From Myxococcales bacterium (GTDB lineage Bacteria; Myxococcota_A; Polyangia; Polyangiales; Polyangiaceae), in the NCBI GenBank assembly GCA_947473045.1, contig CANJCO010000008.1:1-64000 (forward strand): 64,000 nucleotides of DNA, read 5' to 3'. The notes below the pieces were generated by a model, which did not search any database, was not told where the DNA came from, and was given only the letters and a program-made list of their open reading frames with translations. Both the position numbers and the translations under genes were made by a program. This document shows positions 27,287-35,293 of the stretch, one piece after another. Numbering within the stretch: the first letter of the stretch is position 1; each line of letters begins with the position of its first letter.

Positions 27287-29014
27287 CTACTGCGCCGGGA
27301 CCGGGAAGCGGCGCGCCCAGATGCCCGCGAAGTTCGGATCGGCCAGGCCGGTCGTATCGTCCTGCCATGCGATCGCGACGAACGGCGAAGCACCGCCCAC
27401 GGCGATGGCGGGGTTGGAGCGCTGTCGTCCGTCAGTCTGCGAGACCTGGAAGCCATCGTCCTGCCCGCTGACGTTGTTGAACAAGAAGCCCGAAGTGCCG
27501 CCGAGGAGCCGCGCGTAGACGTGGCCGCTGGCCTGATCGACCCAGGCCGTCACGAAAAAGCCCCCTGCGGCAGCGCCGGCACCCATCGCGGTGCTCGCTT
27601 GCGCACCTGCGTTGGTGTTGATGCGCACAGCCTGATCGCCCTTGGCAGCGGTGCCATCAGCCCCGAAGCGCTGAACGAACACGCCTGCGCCGTTCTGTGC
27701 ACCACTGTCAATCCACGACACCGCGAACCGGCCGTCGCCGAGGGCCGCGACGCCGGGATGCACCTGCTGCCCGGAATGGCTCCCGTCGTTGACGGGGGTC
27801 TCGCCTTTTCCGGCGCCAGCGCCGTCGACCAGCTGCATGTTGACGTTTGCGCCGCTCTCGTAGGCGACGACCCAGCCATCCTGGCGACCTGCGACAACAA
27901 CGTTCTGCCCGTTGCCCAGCGTTTGCTGCGAGCCCAGCGCGAACGTTGCCGGATCGACGGTGCGGCCGAGAATCAGGCCGCCTGCCTGCCAGGTCACGTA
28001 AAGCTTTCCGTTGGCGCTGGCGGCCATCGACGGTTGCGTCATCGCCGCCGTGCCCTCGCTAATCTTGATGGCCGCGTTAGACCCCTGGTCGCTCTTGTTG
28101 AGGGTCTTGTTGACCGAGCGAAGCGAGATCACCGACGGCGGCAACACGTTATTGTCGAAAGCGACGTAGTACTTGTCGTTGAGCTGAACTCCCGACGGGT
28201 TGTTTTGCGACCCGGGGTCGCCGGGGGGCGGGAACGAGCCTGAGCTGCTGGTCGGAATGAAAAACGAATACGATTCAATGCCGGCGCCGAGCTCAGTGAC
28301 GGGGTGTAGGTCGTCGCTGAGCACGCGCAGGGCCACCTGTGTTCGCGTGCCGGGCGATTTGTCGCCAAAAAACGCTACGAATCTGCCCGCGTCCGCGGCG
28401 CCTGACGGCCACACCAGACTGGGTCGAAATTTGGCTTTCGAGCTGCTCGTCGTTCCGCTGTCGCCGATCGAAAGAAAGATTTCTTTCGAAATGCAGTTCG
28501 GATCGCAGACGCTGTCGCCGGTGTCTCCGGGCGCGTCGCAAGAGACAGCGGGCAGGGCGGACGGCTTGCCCCCGCAGGTGGCCGCTGGCGCGAAGCGGAG
28601 CATCTTGATCTGCACCTGCGCAGTGGCCTGGCTGACGACGGCTTTCGTGCATCCCGAGGCGATCGGCGTAGCGTTGCCGGTCGCGAAGCCCTGCGCGAGA
28701 AATACGCGAGCGTCGTTGCTCGTGTCGACCTGCACGTCGCCGCAGAATTTCGCGTTCGCGGGGCAGCCTGCGCTCGCCAGGTCTTTGGTCGCGATAGCTG
28801 CTGCCGAGCCCTTGGTCGTTCCCTTTGCCGCGTCGCAATCGACGCCGTCGCCGGCGTTGTAGACTTGCAGCGTGAGTTTCGTGACCGAACCAAGGACGCC
28901 GTGCGGAAAGACAATCGTCGGCGCGATCGCAACGCGAACTGAGCTGTCCGACGAAGAGCACGCGGCGGCGGCGGCGAGCCAAAGCGGGGCCACGAAGAAA
29001 CGACCTGTCCTCAT
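27287..29014 (-). CDS. Large exported lipoprotein with beta-repeat domain, function unknown
   Basis: The 575-residue product starts at the ATG at 29014. It has a lipobox-like LAAAAAC (Cys19), then a Cys-containing N-terminal domain (several Cys between about 60 and 190, probably disulfide-bonded), then repeated beta segments of the kind WVVAYESGANVNMQLVDGAG, GRFAVSWIDSGAQNGAGVFV and FFVTAWVDQASGHVYARLLG, which suggest a beta-propeller. It is probably surface or periplasmic and binds rather than catalyses. It is the last gene of the minus-strand set headed by the ECF sigma factor and may be its target. A longer in-frame extension lacks a signal peptide and is rejected. Confidence 0.7.
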   Translation of the reverse strand: MRTGRFFVAPLWLAAAAACSSSDSSVRVAIAPTIVFPHGVLGSVTKLTLQVYNAGDGVDCDAAKGTTKGSAAAIATKDLASAGCPANAKFCGDVQVDTSNDARVFLAQGFATGNATPIASGCTKAVVSQATAQVQIKMLRFAPAATCGGKPSALPAVSCDAPGDTGDSVCDPNCISKEIFLSIGDSGTTSSSKAKFRPSLVWPSGAADAGRFVAFFGDKSPGTRTQVALRVLSDDLHPVTELGAGIESYSFFIPTSSSGSFPPPGDPGSQNNPSGVQLNDKYYVAFDNNVLPPSVISLRSVNKTLNKSDQGSNAAIKISEGTAAMTQPSMAASANGKLYVTWQAGGLILGRTVDPATFALGSQQTLGNGQNVVVAGRQDGWVVAYESGANVNMQLVDGAGAGKGETPVNDGSHSGQQVHPGVAALGDGRFAVSWIDSGAQNGAGVFVQRFGADGTAAKGDQAVRINTNAGAQASTAMGAGAAAGGFFVTAWVDQASGHVYARLLGGTSGFLFNNVSGQDDGFQVSQTDGRQRSNPAIAVGGASPFVAIAWQDDTTGLADPNFAGIWARRFPVPAQ

Positions 29015-29067
29015 GGTGCGAGAATGTACACGACCTCTGCAGCGCTTCGCACGGTTTTCCGGCTGGG

Positions 29068-29628
29068 CTAGCGGGCTTCGAAGTGGATCCCGACGAGGGC
29101 GAGCGCGTCGCACAGCACTGCCAGTGCGGCCGGCCCTCCCGCGATCGAGACGCGCCGAACGCGCGCACGAACGAGGCACAGCGCAACTCGGTCTGCCCAG
29201 GCGGTGAGAACCTCCTGGTCGGCCGAGGGATGGCCTGCTGCGACCGCCGCGAACGAATCACCCAGCACAACGACGCAAGCTGGCGGGTCCCACGAAGCGT
29301 TGCCCTGGCGCTCGCCACTCTCGAGCAGCGCATTGACGTAGCCTTCCATGAGCGCTGCCCGCGCCGCCGTCTGATCAAAGCCCGAGGCGATCGGTGCCAG
29401 AGCGTCGACTTCAGTCAATGCGAAGCTCGTGGACCCTGATTGTAGCGCAATTTCGCGTCCCAGCAGCGACAGCGCCGAGAAGTAGTCCCGCGGGGCAGCT
29501 TCGAGGTTGCCGAGGACGCAGGACCGCAAATTCGACAGCGCGGGTCCGATGTGGCGATCGGCATCGGTCACGGCGCGCGCGCCGTCGGTCGAGGCCCAGG
29601 TTTCCAGCCCGCGTAGCGCTTCGGTCAT
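29068..29628 (-). CDS. Protein of unknown function, coupled to the anti-sigma gene
   Basis: The 186-residue product is mostly helical and Ala/Leu-rich, with no signal peptide and no motif that I recognise. Three cysteines are present, one in NLRSCVLGNLEAAP. Its ATG at 29628 comes one base after the anti-sigma factor stop, so it is almost certainly translated from the same mRNA. A longer open frame upstream is a shadow of the anti-sigma gene. It might be a cytoplasmic third component of the sigma switch, but that is only inferred from position. Confidence 0.6.
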   Translation of the reverse strand: MTEALRGLETWASTDGARAVTDADRHIGPALSNLRSCVLGNLEAAPRDYFSALSLLGREIALQSGSTSFALTEVDALAPIASGFDQTAARAALMEGYVNALLESGERQGNASWDPPACVVVLGDSFAAVAAGHPSADQEVLTAWADRVALCLVRARVRRVSIAGGPAALAVLCDALALVGIHFEAR

Positions 29629-29629
29629 A

Positions 29630-30802
29630 TCAATAGCCGTCTGCGGCGGGGGCGGCCACGCGGGGCGCCGGGGCAGCTTTCTTTGCGGCAGATTGGGGTG
29701 TCGCCGCGTCGAGCTCAGTCTGCGCGCGATCGGCGTAAGCGGGTACGGACAGCAGCTTCGACAGGCGCGCACGCGCCAGCGTTGAGTTCCCGATTTCACG
29801 GTAGCAGCGGCCTGCATCGAGGGTCGCTTCGTATCCGGCCGTTGACCCGCCCGCTCGGCCTGACACCTGATCAAAGCGGGACACCGCCGCTTCGCAGCCC
29901 CGCCCTTCGCGCACCGACCGTGCCGCCCAAAGCGCTGCATTCGCATCCGCAGACGAAAGCGCGTCGAAAATGCGGGTCGCCTCGTCGAATCGTCTGGAGC
30001 GGTATGCGCTCATCCCGCTCGAAAAGTCTGCCTGCGGGTCGGCCGGTGCGGCGGTCTTGCCGACGCTGTCCGGCGCGGCGAAGGCGCTGCCCGAAGCGCC
30101 TTGGGCTCGCATCGCGCGCGCCTCCGCTGCTGCCTGCGATTGCGGCGCAGCGGCGGGAGCTGAGTTGGCGGCGGACTTCGCCTCTTCGGATCGGTCGAGC
30201 TGTTGGGGCGCGAGGTCTCCGGTTGCCATCTCCGCCTTCCGCGTCGCCGCGGAAGCGGACGTGGCGGCCGGGCTGGCTGCGGACGGCGGAGAAGGCGCGA
30301 GCGCCGCCCCGCCGCGTGCAGACTCGAGGGTCCCGTGGGCCGCAGCGCCCGTTGACTCGTCGAGTCTCGCCTCCGCAGCGCCGGGAGCGACTGCTGCCGC
30401 CGCGGGAGCGCCTTCGGCTCGCACGCGGACCGACACCGGCGAGCTTGCGTCGCGCCGCAAGAAGATGAAGCTTGAGCCGATCGCGAGCATGAAAAGCGCC
30501 GCCATCGCGGTCTGCGGTCGCATGGCCCAGTCTGCGGCCCACGAAACGACGCGTCCTGCCCGGGAGCGGATCGGGACAACCTTTTCGGCCTCCCTCGCAG
30601 CGGCAAATATCTTCTCTTCGAGATCTGGTGGCGGAGCGACCATCTGCAGTACGGCCGCCTCGCGCGTCGCCTGAAGCCCGCTCAGCATGGCCGCACACCG
30701 CTCGCAGCCGGACGCATGGCGCCGGGCGCCCGCGCTGGTCAGTTCGTCGAGCTCGCCGTACAGCAAGTCGAGGAGGTTGGCTTCGAACTTCTCGCAGTCC
30801 AT
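29630..30802 (-). CDS. zf-HC2 anti-sigma factor with periplasmic TPR-like domain
   Basis: The 390-residue product has an N-terminal zinc-binding anti-sigma domain with H29-x3-C33-x2-C36 and Cys3. A single membrane span lies at about 97-115, followed by a long Ala/Pro-rich spacer. The C-terminal domain (about 255-390) has TPR-like helices: FSSGMSAYRSRRFDEATRIF and DAGRCYREIGNSTLARARL. ZAS domains bind and silence the partner ECF factor until the outer part senses a signal. A TPR output domain outside the membrane suggests that the signal is a protein interaction. It follows the sigma gene by 58 bases. Confidence 0.88.
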   Translation of the reverse strand: MDCEKFEANLLDLLYGELDELTSAGARRHASGCERCAAMLSGLQATREAAVLQMVAPPPDLEEKIFAAAREAEKVVPIRSRAGRVVSWAADWAMRPQTAMAALFMLAIGSSFIFLRRDASSPVSVRVRAEGAPAAAAVAPGAAEARLDESTGAAAHGTLESARGGAALAPSPPSAASPAATSASAATRKAEMATGDLAPQQLDRSEEAKSAANSAPAAAPQSQAAAEARAMRAQGASGSAFAAPDSVGKTAAPADPQADFSSGMSAYRSRRFDEATRIFDALSSADANAALWAARSVREGRGCEAAVSRFDQVSGRAGGSTAGYEATLDAGRCYREIGNSTLARARLSKLLSVPAYADRAQTELDAATPQSAAKKAAPAPRVAAPAADGY

Positions 30803-30860
30803 AAAAGTCAGGCTTCGTTGGGGTCGGTGAATCTTACCGCGAAGGCGCGCGGCTGGCCGT

Positions 30861-31469
30861 CTACTTGAGCGCGCGGGAATACTCCTCGTATTCCGCCAGC
30901 GCGGCTTGAAGTCGCTCGAGCGCGTAGCGCATGCGACTTTTTACGGTATTTTCGGGCACGCCGGTCACCTCCGCGATTTCCTTGAACGGCAAGTTCGCCA
31001 CCTCGCGCAGCAAGAAGACCTCTCTCTGGTCGTCGGGGAGCGCCTCGACCGCGCGCTCGATCTGCGCTCGCATCTCGTTCGTCCCGGCCTCGCGCTCCAC
31101 GTTCGCCCGCGCGTCCGCAGTCACTTCGCCGAGCGTCGGTCCGTCGCTGCTGTCGCGGGAGCGCGCCTGGTCGAGCGACGGGTGCTTGCGCAGCGCGCTC
31201 CGTCGCATCTGGTCGATACAGAGGTTGCGCGCGATGCTGTAGAGCCAGGTCGAAAAGCGGGCCTCGTGCTTGAAGTCCTGGGCCTTCTGCACGACTCGCA
31301 GAAACGCCTCCTGGACGACGTCTTGAGCGACCGACGGGACGCGCAGCTGCCGCAGCGCGAAGTTGTAGAGCGGCCCCTGATGCCGCCTCACGATCGCGAC
31401 GAACGCGGTCCGATCTCCGCGCTGATACCGGAGCATGAGCGCTTCGTCGGTGCTCGGCTGCTCGGTCAC
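30861..31469 (-). CDS. ECF-type RNA polymerase sigma factor
   Basis: The product has 202 residues. Region 2 runs from about residue 19 to 92 (QGPLYNFALRQL, DVVQEAFLRVVQK, FSTWLYSIARNLCIDQMRR) and region 4 from about 135 to 192 (ALPDDQREVFLLREV, FKEIAEVTGVPENTVKSRM). There is no region 1.1 or 3, as in group 4 factors. The start is a GTG at 31469. The next gene is its anti-sigma factor. It faces away from the Glt-like operon across a 488-base gap, so it could regulate itself and possibly that operon. Confidence 0.93.
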   Translation of the reverse strand: MTEQPSTDEALMLRYQRGDRTAFVAIVRRHQGPLYNFALRQLRVPSVAQDVVQEAFLRVVQKAQDFKHEARFSTWLYSIARNLCIDQMRRSALRKHPSLDQARSRDSSDGPTLGEVTADARANVEREAGTNEMRAQIERAVEALPDDQREVFLLREVANLPFKEIAEVTGVPENTVKSRMRYALERLQAALAEYEEYSRALK

Positions 31470-31796
31470 GACGCACCCTTTTGACGGCCGGTGGGGGACT
31501 CCCGAGCGGTCGTTGCGGCGAATGATGTCGATCGGCGCCGCGATTCATTTTGCTTCGCGTCCAGACGCACGACCGCCTCGGAGGATCTTACCGCGAGGTG
31601 CAAAATCAACAAATTTCCCCGCGGCGGGCACATGGTTTCTGTAAAAAATCGGGGGGTGGCCGGCTCGCAGCGGCAGGTTTTCGGGCTCGATCGCCGGCTG
31701 CGTCTGCGCCTCGAAAGGTACATTCTACGAGAGTCGCTTCTCGAGCGACTGAAATTCTCGCGCGGCCGATCCGTCGGCGCATCGTGCAAGGCGTGG

Positions 31797-31826
31797 TTGC
31801 AAGGTGGGGCACCGGCAAACTAGACT
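31797..31826 (+). promoter_or_regulatory. Promoter of the Glt-like operon
   Basis: TTGCAA at 31797-31802 and TAGACT at 31821-31826 are 18 bases apart. Transcription would begin near 31833, giving a leader of about 125 bases before the ATG at 31958. The leader ends in the hairpin next to the ribosome-binding site. Confidence 0.4.
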
Positions 31827-31928
31827 GAGCCACTCTCGGCTTGCATCAGCCAGGCTTGGTCACCCATCTTCTCGCAGAGCGTCGCTCGCTCAAACCCTTT
31901 GCCGAACCCTCGGCCGTAGCTCGTAAGA

Positions 31929-31947
31929 GACCCCCCTGGCGGGGGTC
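31929..31947 (+). promoter_or_regulatory. Hairpin directly upstream of the first ribosome-binding site
   Basis: GACCCCC at 31929-31935 pairs with GGGGGTC at 31941-31947 around a 5-base loop. The GGAG ribosome-binding site begins at the next base (31948) and the ATG is at 31958. A stable stem touching the ribosome-binding site can affect translation or block upstream RNA decay. Confidence 0.35.
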
Positions 31948-31957
31948 GGAGTCTAGA

Positions 31958-32857
31958 ATGAAAGGTCACTCGATGCGTCACGCCGCCCGTCTTTCGCGCA
32001 CGTCCCGCTTCTTTGCCGCCGGCACTGCTGCGCTGGCCATACCGCTCGCCGTGTCGCTGTCGGGCGTCGCGCTGGGGCAGGCGAAGGCCGATGGAGGGGC
32101 GGTCGAGGTTGCAGCGACAACGACGGCTCCGGCGAGCGGGCCCGATGCCGCCGTGCCCGCCGCCAGCGCAAGCGACGCAGGCGCGCCTTCCGCCAGCGCA
32201 TCCGCCGCCGAGGCTGGAGCGCCGGTCGTTGCGCCGCCAGCGGTCGCGTCACCCGATTCCGGCATGGATGGCGCGACCTATACTGTGCGGCTGCGCGATC
32301 TCGAGGCGCGCGTCGACGAGCTCAAAGACCAGATCCGGCGCAGCCACAATCGCCTCTCAATGCTGAGCGACACGATCCTCAGCGGCGGGTTGGCCGGCTC
32401 TCGCGCTGAAATCGAGTTCGCGAACGAAATGTCGAGCGCGTTCAGGCTCATCAAGGGGATCTTCATCGTGGACGGGGCGCCGCAATACAGCCGCTCGGAC
32501 GAAACCGGCACACTCGCCGACCAGAAACAGATCCCGGTATACTCGGGCTCCGTACCGCCGGGGGACCACACGATTCAGGCGCTGCTCACGTTCCAGGGCA
32601 ACGGATACGGCGTGTTCACGTATCTGCGTGGCTACAAGTTCGAGGTCAAGTCGACGCACTCGTTTACCGCGGTCGAAGGCAAGACGCTCACGCTGACCGC
32701 CGTCGCCTACGAGCAGGGCGGCGTCACCACCGCGCTGCAGGATCGCCCCAAGGTCGAGTGGCGCGAGAAGGTTCAGCCCATCACGGTCGGCGCATCCGCA
32801 GCGCAACCCGCTGCACCGGCGGGGGCGCCTGAGCAGGGCGGCGGGGGCGGCAAGTGA
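31958..32857 (+). CDS. Exported coiled-coil protein, first gene of the Glt-like operon
   Basis: The product has about 299 residues with a signal peptide ending near GVALGQA, a long Ala/Ser/Asp/Pro-rich linker to about residue 95, a short coiled coil (YTVRLRDLEARVDELKDQIR, about 103-140), a beta-rich domain with VPPGDHTIQALLTFQGNGYG and FTYLRGYKFEVKS, and a Gly-rich end. It is probably periplasmic. No enzyme motif is present. I used the ATG at 31958 with GGAG upstream; the ATG at 31973 is an alternative. Its stop overlaps the GTG of the next gene by 4 bases. Confidence 0.7.
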   Translation: MKGHSMRHAARLSRTSRFFAAGTAALAIPLAVSLSGVALGQAKADGGAVEVAATTTAPASGPDAAVPAASASDAGAPSASASAAEAGAPVVAPPAVASPDSGMDGATYTVRLRDLEARVDELKDQIRRSHNRLSMLSDTILSGGLAGSRAEIEFANEMSSAFRLIKGIFIVDGAPQYSRSDETGTLADQKQIPVYSGSVPPGDHTIQALLTFQGNGYGVFTYLRGYKFEVKSTHSFTAVEGKTLTLTAVAYEQGGVTTALQDRPKVEWREKVQPITVGASAAQPAAPAGAPEQGGGGGK

Positions 32858-35271
32858 GACTTCCCCGAGCGCGCAGCGCTTCGGCGCTGCTGCTCGTGAT
32901 GCTCGCGGCGGGGCAGGCCAACGCGGGAGTCGACGAGCATATCAACTCGGCGCAGAGTGAGGTCGCAAACGTTGCGCGGGAAGCGAGCGGCGTACAAGCC
33001 GTGATCGAAAAGACCCGCAGCGAACGGACGACCGTCGAGCAACGCCTCGCCAACGGCGAGTTGCTCTACCGCACGAAAGACTACGATCGGGCTGAAGTCG
33101 TTCTCTCTGAAGTCATCGAGGCCTATCCCGATACTCCCAATTACGTAGACGCGCTCTGGCTTCGAGGCGAGGTGTTCTACGCTTCGAAGCAGTTCCTGTC
33201 GGCGCGCCGTGATTATCGCGAGATCGTTACCCACGGCGCCGAGCGCCGATTCCAGCCCTACGTCGGCAAGGCGCTGGCCCGCCTCGTCGACGTGAGCGTG
33301 CGCCTCGACGACGTCGCGCTTCTCGACGACGTCTTCAAAAATCTCGGACTCGTGCCGCCCTCGCTCGTCGATGCAGCGCTCACGTACGCAGAGGGCAAAG
33401 CGAACTATCTTCGTCGCGATTACGCCTTGGCGAATACCAAGTTCGCGGCAGTCGCGGCCGGTGGCTCCTATACGCACCAGGCACGCTATTATCAGGGCCT
33501 CGTCTCGATGAAGCAGGCGCGATCGGCCCCCGTTTCATCCGCAGCGTCAGCACCTGCGACGGCAGCGGCCGATTATAAGCTCGCCATCGAAGCGTTTCGG
33601 CAAGTCACCGTGCTTCCGCCCGACAGCGACGAGCACAAACACGTCATCGACCTGGCCTGGATGGCCATCGGTCGCCTCGCCTACGAAATGGAGCAATACG
33701 ACCTCGCGAAGGACTCCTACGCGAAGGTCAGCCGTGATTCGCCTGAGTTCGACACCATGCTCTACGAGTTGGCATGGGTCTACGTGCGTATGGGAGACGT
33801 TCAACACGCCGAGCGCACGCTCGAAGTACTCGCGGTCGCCGACCCGGACTCGGAATTTATCGCTGACGGGACCCTGCTGCGCGCGGACTTGCTCCTGCGA
33901 ACGGGCGCCTTCGACAAAGCGCTGCAGCTCTATCAGTCGATTCGCGATCAGTACGACCCGCTCAAGGTGAAGGTCGAGACGTTTCTCGATTCCAACAAGG
34001 ACGTCGCTGTCTATTACGACAAGCTCTCCAAGCAGGAACTCGACGCGCTCGACCAGACGCAAGCGCTGCCGCCGCTGGCCTTGCGATGGGCGCGCGACGC
34101 CGAAGACGGTCCGCTTGCCTTCACCATCATCGATGACATCGGACGATGTAAGAAATTCATCAAAGAATCCGAAATTCTCATCGAGAAGCTCAACGCGCTA
34201 TCGCAGGCATCGAACCGCGTTCGGGCGTTCCCTGAGCTCCTCGTCGGCGAGCAGCTCGCGCTCGGCTTGATCAATCGCCTGTCGCTGGCTCGCGTCGAGA
34301 TCGCCAAAGGCCTCGATGGCGAGGAGCCCGCTGAGCTCGGCGGCGAGATCGGCAACTGGCGCCAGCAGCGACGTTCGCTCATGTCGGCGGTCGGTGCGCT
34401 CCCGTCGAACTCCGCGGAATTCAGCGAGCGCGACGACGTCGGCACCAAGCAGTGGAACACGCTGTCACAGAATCTTACGCGCTCGAATCTCGAAGTCGAT
34501 CAGCTGCAGGCCGTGGTCAACGGGCTGCGGCGCATGCTGCGGGAAGACGCCCAGCGCGGGGTCGCGCGATCGCCGCAGGATTTGAAGCGTTTCAACGACG
34601 AAATCGACGACAACGAGCGAACGCTCCGCGACTTTCGCGAGCAGGTCGTCGTACTCCGGCGACACATCGATGTAGGGCGCGCCCAGATCGGTCTCGGCGA
34701 CAAGCGCTATCAGGACGATGCTCAATACCGCGCTTCATTTCGCGATGTGCTCGACCACGAAGTCGCAGCGGCTGCTGCCGGGCAGGGGGGCCCCGACGCA
34801 CAGTCGTACGCAAAGCGCGTGCAGGGCATCCTCACGCAGGCGCGTGCCCAGGAAGACGCTCTCTCGGAACAGTTTATGGCCCTTGAGCGACAGGTCGACG
34901 GAAAGACAGTGGAGCTGCAACGAAAAATCGACGCTGAGTCCGCCAACATCGCTCGCTTCAAGTCCACGCTCGGCGCCTATGACGACGAGGCGCGTGACCT
35001 GGTGGGCCACGTCGCCCAGCGCAACATCACCATCGTTCGCGACAAGCTGCGAAGCATCGTGCTTCGCGCGGACGTGGGAGTGACCGAGCAGGCCTGGGAA
35101 GTTCGCGAGGAAGAGCTCGATCGGGTGCGGAACCTCCAGACCGAGCGGTCTCGCGAGGAGCAGCTGCTCGACGAGGAATTGAAAGAGGTCCTGGACGACT
35201 CCGCCGACCCCGGCGCAGCAAGGTCGGGCGGAAACCAGTCGAACACGGGCGCCGGCGCCCCGTCGAAGTGA
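32854..35271 (+). CDS. Exported TPR and coiled-coil protein of the Glt-like operon
   Basis: The 805-residue product has a signal peptide ending in AGQANA. TPR-like repeats cover about residues 60-370 (ANGELLYRTKDYDRAEVVL, VDALWLRGEVFYASKQFL, MLYELAWVYVRMGDVQHAER), and long coiled coils cover about 505-770, such as FNDEIDDNERTLRDFREQVV and ALERQVDGKTVELQRKIDAE. It is probably a periplasmic scaffold. In Myxococcus the gliding and sporulation clusters contain comparable TPR proteins ahead of GltD/NfsD; equating it with one of them is inference. It starts within a GTGA overlap with the upstream gene. Confidence 0.75.
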   Translation: MRLPRARSASALLLVMLAAGQANAGVDEHINSAQSEVANVAREASGVQAVIEKTRSERTTVEQRLANGELLYRTKDYDRAEVVLSEVIEAYPDTPNYVDALWLRGEVFYASKQFLSARRDYREIVTHGAERRFQPYVGKALARLVDVSVRLDDVALLDDVFKNLGLVPPSLVDAALTYAEGKANYLRRDYALANTKFAAVAAGGSYTHQARYYQGLVSMKQARSAPVSSAASAPATAAADYKLAIEAFRQVTVLPPDSDEHKHVIDLAWMAIGRLAYEMEQYDLAKDSYAKVSRDSPEFDTMLYELAWVYVRMGDVQHAERTLEVLAVADPDSEFIADGTLLRADLLLRTGAFDKALQLYQSIRDQYDPLKVKVETFLDSNKDVAVYYDKLSKQELDALDQTQALPPLALRWARDAEDGPLAFTIIDDIGRCKKFIKESEILIEKLNALSQASNRVRAFPELLVGEQLALGLINRLSLARVEIAKGLDGEEPAELGGEIGNWRQQRRSLMSAVGALPSNSAEFSERDDVGTKQWNTLSQNLTRSNLEVDQLQAVVNGLRRMLREDAQRGVARSPQDLKRFNDEIDDNERTLRDFREQVVVLRRHIDVGRAQIGLGDKRYQDDAQYRASFRDVLDHEVAAAAAGQGGPDAQSYAKRVQGILTQARAQEDALSEQFMALERQVDGKTVELQRKIDAESANIARFKSTLGAYDDEARDLVGHVAQRNITIVRDKLRSIVLRADVGVTEQAWEVREEELDRVRNLQTERSREEQLLDEELKEVLDDSADPGAARSGGNQSNTGAGAPSK

Positions 35272-35293
35272 AGTTGAGGAGCGGACGGATTCG

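Larger units (their letters stand above)
31470..31957. other. 488-base divergent intergenic region
   Basis: This gap separates the sigma factor gene (leftward) from the envelope operon (rightward). It is less GC-rich in parts, for example around 31595-31650. It holds a perfect inverted repeat at 31732-31738 and 31744-31750 (7 bp, 5-base loop), a vegetative-type promoter at 31797-31826, and a 7-bp hairpin at 31929-31947. I see no open frame with coding character and no clear ECF promoter. Confidence 0.5.

Noticed and set aside
31595-31650. ECF-type promoter for the sigma factor gene on the minus strand
   Set aside because: Some A-rich and GAAA-like segments are present, but no clear -35 GAAC-type box with a spaced -10 could be fixed.
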